Assembly (NCBI GenBank): GCA_017476665.1
Contig: JAFUZJ010000004.1
Coordinates: 1-61,954, forward strand
Length of the DNA: 61,954 nt
DNA from: Lachnospiraceae bacterium
GTDB lineage: Bacteria > Bacillota > Clostridia > Lachnospirales > Lachnospiraceae
Direction of reading: 5' to 3'
In this document: one piece after another, positions 56,730 through 61,954 of the stretch
How the letters are laid out: each line of letters begins with the position of its first letter
How positions within the stretch are numbered: the stretch's first letter is position 1
Position numbers and translations under genes: made by a program
Notes under the pieces: generated by a model
Database searches by the model: none
Told to the model about the DNA's origin: nothing
Seen by the model: only the letters and a program-made list of their open reading frames with translations

Positions 56730-58073
56730 ATGAATATGAAAAAAAGAATTTTATCAGTCGTTGCCGTAGTGCTGTGCACTGCGGCGGCTGTTGTTTACGG
56801 AACAGGGAGTGTGCAGTCAGCCGGACAGACCCAGTCGGCACAAGACGCGGAACGTATCTTTACCCCCAAAAAGGAGACAATCTATTTCTGGTACACGGAT
56901 GAGAATCTGACCAGCTTCCTGAACGGTGCGGCGGTTTCTTTCGGGGAACAGAGAGGGGTACGCGTGATCCCGGTGCTGACTTCGGACGAAGAATACTTGG
57001 AGGCAATCAACCGTGCGTCCCTGCACACAGAGCAGATACCGGATGTATATCTGCTTGACAGCAGTAATCTGGAAAAGGCGTATCTGGCGGGGCTGGCCAG
57101 CGAAACAAAGGATGCGGGCAGTATCTGCAATGCCTGGAATTTTCCGGATTCTGCCATACATGCAGTGACTTATCAAGGGAAAAATATAGCGTACCCGTTT
57201 TATTTTGATACCAGCGTTTTGCTCTATAACAAAAGCTATCTGGATCAATGGGGAGAGCAGCAGGACGCAAAGCGGGAAGCGCAGCCGGAGGAGGAACTGA
57301 TGTCTCCCGAGGAACAGGAGCGCCTGCAAAATGCGGAGTATGCAACGCTGGACGAGCTGCTGTATGTCGCCAATACCTTTGATGTGCCGGAAAATGTGGA
57401 AGGCGTCATGAAATGGGATGTGGCGGATATTTTTTACAATTATTGGTTTGCCGGCCGCTATCTGATTGTCGGCGGTGAGGACGGAGATAACAGAGAGCAG
57501 ATCGATATCAACAATCCGGAGGCGGTGCAATGCCTCAAGACTTATCAGCTTTTGAATCAGTTTTTTTCCATGGAGACCGATACGATCAAGTACGAGTCCG
57601 TCATGCAGGATTTTATAGAGGGAAAGATCATGTTTACCGTGGTTACCTCGGACGCGGCGAAACGCATGGAGAAAGCCCTGGAGGAAGGTGCTTTTGCATA
57701 TGAATATGATTTTGCGGTGATGCCGGAGATCAGTGAGGAACTGGACAGCGCGTCTCTTGCTGTGACAAACTGCGTTGTGGTCAACGGTTATTCCGGTGAG
57801 AAGGAACTGGCGAATGAATTTGCCGCCTATCTGGTGGGAGATTATGCCGAAGGCTTATATGACCGGACCGGGAAGATGCCGGCAAAGCTTGGGACGAACG
57901 CGGAGCAAAAAGCGGTACAGGTATTCAGACAGGAGTATGCAGACAGCGTCGCGCTGCCGAAAATGATGGAAACCGGAAATTTTTGGATGCAGATGGAAGT
58001 GTTGTTTGCCAAAGTCTGGAACGGGGAAGATGTGGAGAGTCTGCTCGGCGCGTTGGCGGAGCAGATGGAATAG
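56730..58073 (+). CDS. extracellular solute-binding protein, family 1
   Basis: The 447-residue protein has an N-terminal export or anchor helix (ILSVVAVVLCTAAAVVYGTG) and a substrate-binding fold of the maltose-binding type, with TIYFWYTDENLTSFLN, PDVYLLDSSNLEKAYLAGL and YPFYFDTSVLLYNKSY. The only Cys near the helix has Leu before it, so there is no proper lipobox. No ABC permease or ATPase gene is nearby, so it may serve sensing or an unlinked transporter. It follows argD by 43 bases, with AGGAG 12 bases before the ATG. Confidence 0.75.
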   Translation: MNMKKRILSVVAVVLCTAAAVVYGTGSVQSAGQTQSAQDAERIFTPKKETIYFWYTDENLTSFLNGAAVSFGEQRGVRVIPVLTSDEEYLEAINRASLHTEQIPDVYLLDSSNLEKAYLAGLASETKDAGSICNAWNFPDSAIHAVTYQGKNIAYPFYFDTSVLLYNKSYLDQWGEQQDAKREAQPEEELMSPEEQERLQNAEYATLDELLYVANTFDVPENVEGVMKWDVADIFYNYWFAGRYLIVGGEDGDNREQIDINNPEAVQCLKTYQLLNQFFSMETDTIKYESVMQDFIEGKIMFTVVTSDAAKRMEKALEEGAFAYEYDFAVMPEISEELDSASLAVTNCVVVNGYSGEKELANEFAAYLVGDYAEGLYDRTGKMPAKLGTNAEQKAVQVFRQEYADSVALPKMMETGNFWMQMEVLFAKVWNGEDVESLLGALAEQME

Positions 58074-58132
58074 GAAGACCGATCATAGGGCATGCTATGA
58101 ATGATATTTTTCAGGAAAGGAGCATGTAGACT

Positions 58133-58561
58133 ATGATCGGTTTTTTGATTGCGATTCTCTCGGGAGCCCTGATGAGTGTGCAGGGCGTTTTTAACACGCA
58201 GGTTACCAAAAGTTCAGGCATATGGAGCGCCAGCTCGTTTGTGCAGTTCACGGCGCTGATGGTCTGCCTGGGAGCGTGGATGTGTGTGGAGAGAAGTCCT
58301 TTTTCCAAAGTGTTTTCCGTGGAGCCCAAATATATGTTGTTAGGTGGCGCAATCGGTGCGCTGATCACCTACACGGTCATTCAGAGCATGAATATGCTGG
58401 GGCCTGCGAAGGCGGTCATGTTTATTGTGATCTCGCAGCTGATCATCGCGTATGTGATCGAACTTTTCGGGTGGTTCGGCGTGGAAAAGCAGCCGTTAGA
58501 CTGGCGCAAGATAGTTGGCATGGCGGTTGCCATCGCGGGCGTGATCCTGTTCAAATGGTGA
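58133..58561 (+). CDS. YdcZ/DUF606-type small membrane protein (DMT superfamily)
   Basis: The 142-residue protein has about five membrane helices, starting MIGFLIAILSGALMSVQGVF and including GGAIGALITYTVIQSMNMLG and KIVGMAVAIAGVILF. Its length and the early GxxMSxQGxxN pattern fit the DUF606/YdcZ branch of the drug/metabolite transporter superfamily, whose substrates are largely unknown. AAAGGAG precedes the ATG. It may be co-transcribed with the solute-binding gene 59 bases upstream. Confidence 0.8.
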   Translation: MIGFLIAILSGALMSVQGVFNTQVTKSSGIWSASSFVQFTALMVCLGAWMCVERSPFSKVFSVEPKYMLLGGAIGALITYTVIQSMNMLGPAKAVMFIVISQLIIAYVIELFGWFGVEKQPLDWRKIVGMAVAIAGVILFKW

Positions 58562-58603
58562 GAAAAGGATATCTTAAGAATTTTGAAATTTTTGGATTAC
58601 GTC

Positions 58604-58632
58604 TTGTAAAACCCAAGGGATTATCTTAAAAT
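58604..58632 (+). promoter_or_regulatory. promoter for the ComEA-like gene cluster
   Basis: TTGTAA (58604-58609), a 17-base spacer and TAAAAT (58627-58632), 95 bases before the start codon. Confidence 0.65.
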
Positions 58633-58727
58633 AAACCATGTCAGCAATTTTCTATTTAGGAAAGTTATCAAAAGGCAATTTCTTCTGACAGACCGGAGAG
58701 GCAGGATTTTCGGGAAGGAGAGGAAAG

Positions 58728-59363
58728 ATGCGATATCGAAAAGATCGATCATACAGGTGGCAGCGGATTGGTATGTTGCTGCTTGCGCTTTATTGGCTTT
58801 CAGGATGCGGTAAGGCAGATAAGGCACTGCCGGTGCCTGCTTTATCGGTGCCTGCACTGTCGGAGGCCACGCAACCGACATCCGCACGGTCGGCGCAATC
58901 GGTGCCCGCAGTGACGGATGAGACTGTTTCTTCAACGGAGCAGTCGATGATCTATGTGTATGTGTGCGGTGCGGTTCGGGCGCCCCAGGTAGTGGAGCTT
59001 CCGGCGGAGAGCCGGGTGTGGGACGCGTTGGAGGCAGCGGGAGGATTTGCGGCGGAGGCTGACCGGAATGCGGTCAATCTGGCGGAGCCGCTCACCGATG
59101 GGCAGAAGCTCTATTTTCCCACGGAAGGGGAGCGGGAGCTGACCGGATCGGATCAGGCGTCGTCCGACGGGCGAATCAATATCAACACTGCGGATGCGGC
59201 CCAATTGTGTACCCTTCCGGGAATCGGTACTTCCAGGGCGGAAGCAATCATTGCCTATAGAAAGCAGAACGGCGCGTTTGCCGCGGTGGAAGATATCATG
59301 AAGGTGTCCGGGATCAAGGAAGGGGCTTTTGAGAAAATCAAAGACCGGATCACGGTGAAATGA
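58728..59363 (+). CDS. ComEA-like DNA-binding lipoprotein
   Basis: The 211-residue protein has a lipoprotein signal with lipobox LSGC (Cys at about residue 27), a Ser/Ala/Pro-rich linker, an SLBB-like domain (about 70-135: YVYVCGAVRAPQVVELPAES, RVWDALEAAGGF) and a C-terminal helix-hairpin-helix pair (ININTADAAQLCTLPGIGTS, RAEAIIAYRKQNG). This is the ComEA layout, binding double-stranded DNA outside the membrane for uptake. ComEC and other uptake genes are not in the window. It is followed 9 bases later by the response regulator. Confidence 0.85.
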   Translation: MRYRKDRSYRWQRIGMLLLALYWLSGCGKADKALPVPALSVPALSEATQPTSARSAQSVPAVTDETVSSTEQSMIYVYVCGAVRAPQVVELPAESRVWDALEAAGGFAAEADRNAVNLAEPLTDGQKLYFPTEGERELTGSDQASSDGRININTADAAQLCTLPGIGTSRAEAIIAYRKQNGAFAAVEDIMKVSGIKEGAFEKIKDRITVK

Positions 59364-59372
59364 GGAGAGAAT

Positions 59373-60068
59373 ATGGCAGAAAAAAGGGTTTTGGTAGTAG
59401 ACGATGAGAAGCTGATCGTGAAAGGAATCCGGTTTAGTCTGGAGCAGGACAGCTTCCATGTGGATTGTGCATATGACGGTGAGGAAGCGGTGGAGTACGC
59501 CAGGAACAATGCGTATGATATCATTCTTCTGGATGTGATGCTGCCGAAACTCACCGGGTTTGAAGTGTGTCAGCAGATCCGGGAATTTTCCAGTGTGCCG
59601 ATCATCATGCTTACGGCAAAAGGGGAAGATATGGATAAGATCCTGGGTCTGGAATACGGCGCGGATGATTATATCACAAAGCCCTTTAATATTCTGGAAG
59701 TCAAGGCCCGCATTAAGGCGATCATGCGCCGTGTGGAATCAAAGGCGGCGCCCAAGGAGAACTCGCGGTATCTGGAGAGCGGTGATATGCGTCTGGATTG
59801 TGAAGGCAGACGGGTGTACATAAAGGACAGAGAGATCAGCCTGACCGCCAAGGAATTTGAAGTTCTTGAGCTTCTGATGAACAATCCCAACAAGGTATAC
59901 GGCAGGGAGAATCTGCTGAATCTGGTATGGGGCGCGGATTATCCCGGAGATGTGCGTACGGTGGATGTCCATATCAGAAGACTGCGGGAGAAGATCGAGA
60001 GCAACCCCAGTGAGCCGAAATATGTGCACACCAAATGGGGTGTCGGATACTATTTTCAGAATGAGTAA
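59373..60068 (+). CDS. OmpR-family response regulator
   Basis: The 231-residue regulator has a receiver (KRVLVVDDEKLIVKGIRFSL, phospho-acceptor Asp in IILLDVMLPKLTG, Thr in IMLTAKGEDMD, Lys in YITKPFN) and a winged-helix output (LTAKEFEVLELLMNNPNKVY, then RTVDVHIRRLREKIE). It is probably activated by the kinase 11 bases downstream. A WalR-like role is possible from sequence and from the linked kinase, but WalR-associated genes such as walH/walI are not here. Confidence 0.92.
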   Translation: MAEKRVLVVDDEKLIVKGIRFSLEQDSFHVDCAYDGEEAVEYARNNAYDIILLDVMLPKLTGFEVCQQIREFSSVPIIMLTAKGEDMDKILGLEYGADDYITKPFNILEVKARIKAIMRRVESKAAPKENSRYLESGDMRLDCEGRRVYIKDREISLTAKEFEVLELLMNNPNKVYGRENLLNLVWGADYPGDVRTVDVHIRRLREKIESNPSEPKYVHTKWGVGYYFQNE

Positions 60069-60079
60069 CAGGATGAATT

Positions 60080-61582
60080 ATGAAAGCAATACATAAACTA
60101 ATCGAAACCTTGCGGCAGAAGATGCCTGTAAAAAGTCTTCGTCTGCAGATCTTTCTTTTGTTGCTGGTGATGGGGATCGTTCCCGGTTTTATCGTGGGAG
60201 CGGGGATCGTCCGGAACTACGAGGCCCGTGCGGTGGAGAATCGGATCACTACCGTGCAGGGGCAGTTGAAGATTGTGGCGAATCACCTCCTCAGCAATGA
60301 CTATCTTACAAATTATCGCCCTGACGAGCAGGCTTTCCGGACCAATGCGGAAGTGATCAACGCGGAACTGGAGATGCTGGCAAACCTGTACGAAGGGCGG
60401 GTCATGATCATCGACAGCAATTTCAAAGTCATACTGGATACCTACGAGATCAGTGAAGGCAAGATCATGATCTCGGAGGAAGTTGTCAAATGCTTCAAAG
60501 GCGAAAATATTTCCCACTATGATTCGGAACACGGATATATCGAGATGACCATACCGATCACTGATACCACGGCAAACGCCGTCGGTAACGGCAGCATCAA
60601 AGGTGTCATGCTCACCAGTATCTCCAACAGCAGTATTGTGACGATGATGGAGGTGCTGAACCGTCGTGTGATCCTGATTGAGACCCTGTTAGCGCTGGTG
60701 GTGGTTACACTGGCAATCATTGTGTCCGTTATGATGACCAGGCCGTTTAACCGGATTACGGAGGCCATCAAGGACGTGACGGCAGGCTACAGTGATGAGA
60801 GTATTTCTGTGCCGGATTATGTGGAGACCATCCATATTGTGGATGCGTTTAATCAGCTGCTTCGGCGAATGCGCACTTTGGATGCGTCCAGACAGGAATT
60901 TGTGGCAAACGTGTCCCATGAACTAAAGACGCCCATGACTTCTATGAAAGTGTTGGCGGATTCCCTTTTGACACAGAAGGACGCGCCGGCGGAACTGTAC
61001 CGCGAATTCATGGAGGACATTGTCTCGGAGATCGATCGGGAGAACCGTATCATTACGGATCTGCTGGCGTTGGTAAAGCAGGACAAGAAATCGAAAGATA
61101 TGACGATCGTTTCGCTCAATATCAATGAGCTGGTCGAACTGATCCTGAAGCGTTTGCGCCCTATTGCCCGCAAGAAGGACGTGGAGGTTGTATTTGAAAG
61201 CATGCGTTCCGTGGTGGCAGAGGTAGATGAGGTGAAACTGACCCTGATCATCACCAATCTGGTGGAGAATGCCATCAAATACAACAAGGATCACGGCTGG
61301 GTGAAAGTGGAGCTGGATGCAGACCATCAGTTTTTTACCTGCAAGGTCAGCGATTCCGGAATCGGGATACCGGAAGATGCGCTGGAGCATATTACGGAAA
61401 GATTTTACCGTGTGGACAAATCCCACTCCCGCGAGATCGGCGGTACCGGTCTGGGACTGGCAATCGCCAAGGGAGCCGTGCTGCAGCATAAGGGAACGTT
61501 GACAGTGGAGAGTGTGGAGGGAGAAGGCTCCACCTTTACCGTGAAGATCCCGCTGAACTATATTGCAGGGCAGCAGGGCTGA
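60080..61582 (+). CDS. sensor histidine kinase with HAMP domain
   Basis: The 500-residue kinase has two membrane helices (LQIFLLLLVMGIVPGFIVGA and ETLLALVVVTLAIIVSVMMT) bracketing an extracellular sensor of about 150 residues. HAMP, a HisKA box (FVANVSHELKTPMTSMKVLA) and the ATP-binding motifs NLVENAIKYN, DSGIGIPEDALE and GGTGLGLAIAKG follow. It overlaps no gene and is 11 bases after its regulator. A GerMN lipoprotein gene follows 38 bases later. Confidence 0.93.
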   Translation: MKAIHKLIETLRQKMPVKSLRLQIFLLLLVMGIVPGFIVGAGIVRNYEARAVENRITTVQGQLKIVANHLLSNDYLTNYRPDEQAFRTNAEVINAELEMLANLYEGRVMIIDSNFKVILDTYEISEGKIMISEEVVKCFKGENISHYDSEHGYIEMTIPITDTTANAVGNGSIKGVMLTSISNSSIVTMMEVLNRRVILIETLLALVVVTLAIIVSVMMTRPFNRITEAIKDVTAGYSDESISVPDYVETIHIVDAFNQLLRRMRTLDASRQEFVANVSHELKTPMTSMKVLADSLLTQKDAPAELYREFMEDIVSEIDRENRIITDLLALVKQDKKSKDMTIVSLNINELVELILKRLRPIARKKDVEVVFESMRSVVAEVDEVKLTLIITNLVENAIKYNKDHGWVKVELDADHQFFTCKVSDSGIGIPEDALEHITERFYRVDKSHSREIGGTGLGLAIAKGAVLQHKGTLTVESVEGEGSTFTVKIPLNYIAGQQG

Positions 61583-61620
61583 GCATAGGACAGGGTTTTA
61601 AAATCGGGAGATAAGACAGA

Positions 61621-61954
61621 ATGAGACGAATATGGATATTGCTCCTGTCAATTCTGTGTGTCGGCATATTTTCAGGCTGTGATGCGCAGGAGGTGCCGGG
61701 AGAGAATCATTTTCAGGTTTATATGCTGAATCATGAGGAGACGAAGGTGGAAGCGCACCCCTACTCTGTGGCTGCTACAGAGAAGGAGGAGATGCTGGAG
61801 GACCTGCTGAACGCGCTTGCTGCACAGCCGGAAAGGCTCGAGTACAAACCGCCGCTTTCTCTGGGATTCCAGGTGCTTTCTGCCAGCATGGTGGACAACA
61901 AGATCTATCTGGATCTGGATGAAGCCTATCGGAATCTTTCGCCGACTACGGAAC
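61621..61954 (+). CDS. GerMN-domain lipoprotein (partial)
   Basis: The first 111 residues are visible before the window ends. A lipoprotein signal (MRRIWILLLSILCVGIFSGC) precedes a domain with QVYMLNHEETKVEAHPYS, EMLEDLLNALAAQPE and DNKIYLDLDEAYRNLSPT, the GerMN pattern found in spore protein GerM and in actinobacterial LpqB. The order regulator-kinase-GerMN lipoprotein resembles mtrA-mtrB-lpqB. The C-terminal part is not seen. Confidence 0.8.
   Translation, partial: MRRIWILLLSILCVGIFSGCDAQEVPGENHFQVYMLNHEETKVEAHPYSVAATEKEEMLEDLLNALAAQPERLEYKPPLSLGFQVLSASMVDNKIYLDLDEAYRNLSPTTE

Overview
The window looks like chromosomal DNA of a Lachnospiraceae-type Clostridia (Bacillota). It has AGGAGG ribosome-binding sites and sigma-A-like promoters, roughly even GC, and the S10/spc/alpha ribosomal supercluster. 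It also has zinc-binding S14, the block ecfA1-ecfA2-ecfT-truA-rplM-rpsI, an M15 D-Ala-D-Ala carboxypeptidase, Rpn-type nuclease genes and a giant MBG-repeat surface protein with an SPKTG-type anchor. No rRNA, tRNA, CRISPR array or intact insertion sequence was found.

Layout. (1) 1-6437: the end of rpsC, then rplP-rpmC-rpsQ-rplN-rplX-rplE-rpsZ-rpsH-rplF-rplR-rpsE-rpmD-rplO-secY, tightly packed. (2) 6472-9686: a terminator, then an inserted pair with its own promoter, a membrane-anchored J-domain protein and an HscC-like Hsp70. (3) 9723-17599: adk, map, a KOW protein, infA, a polytopic membrane protein, rpmJ, rpsM, rpsK, rpsD, rpoA and rplQ, with hairpin-rich gaps before rpsM and rpsD. (4) 17614-24752: a divergent M15 peptidase, the ECF transporter energising module, truA, rplM-rpsI, and a convergent membrane protein. 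(5) 24872-38944: arginine biosynthesis (argG, argC, argJ, argB) split by a complete F-type ATP synthase operon and by accessory genes (GNAT, an unknown protein, a SUKH protein, a PBECR-like nuclease). (6) 38945-55330: an accessory island with two archaeal-type ATPase/DUF234 genes flanking a two-component system with a receiver-XRE regulator, a 3285-residue repeat adhesin and an Rpn-type nuclease. (7) 55381-61954: argD, a solute-binding protein, a YdcZ-type membrane protein, a ComEA-like lipoprotein, and an OmpR-type regulator, sensor kinase and GerMN lipoprotein cluster cut by the window edge.

Most notable points. The ATP synthase operon has no separate delta gene; instead the alpha subunit carries about 90 N-terminal residues that look like the delta C-terminal domain. 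Two 33-bp palindromic elements with identical arms and spacing lie between promoter and ribosome-binding site of both the histidine kinase gene and the neighbouring ATPase gene, suggesting one shared regulator. A nuclease gene behind argJ has a perfect Shine-Dalgarno sequence facing an ATA codon where a start codon is expected. A J-protein/HscC chaperone pair interrupts the secY-adk junction. Two matches to the arginine-repressor box precede argC.

Functions are assigned from sequence patterns recognised by eye; no database search was run.
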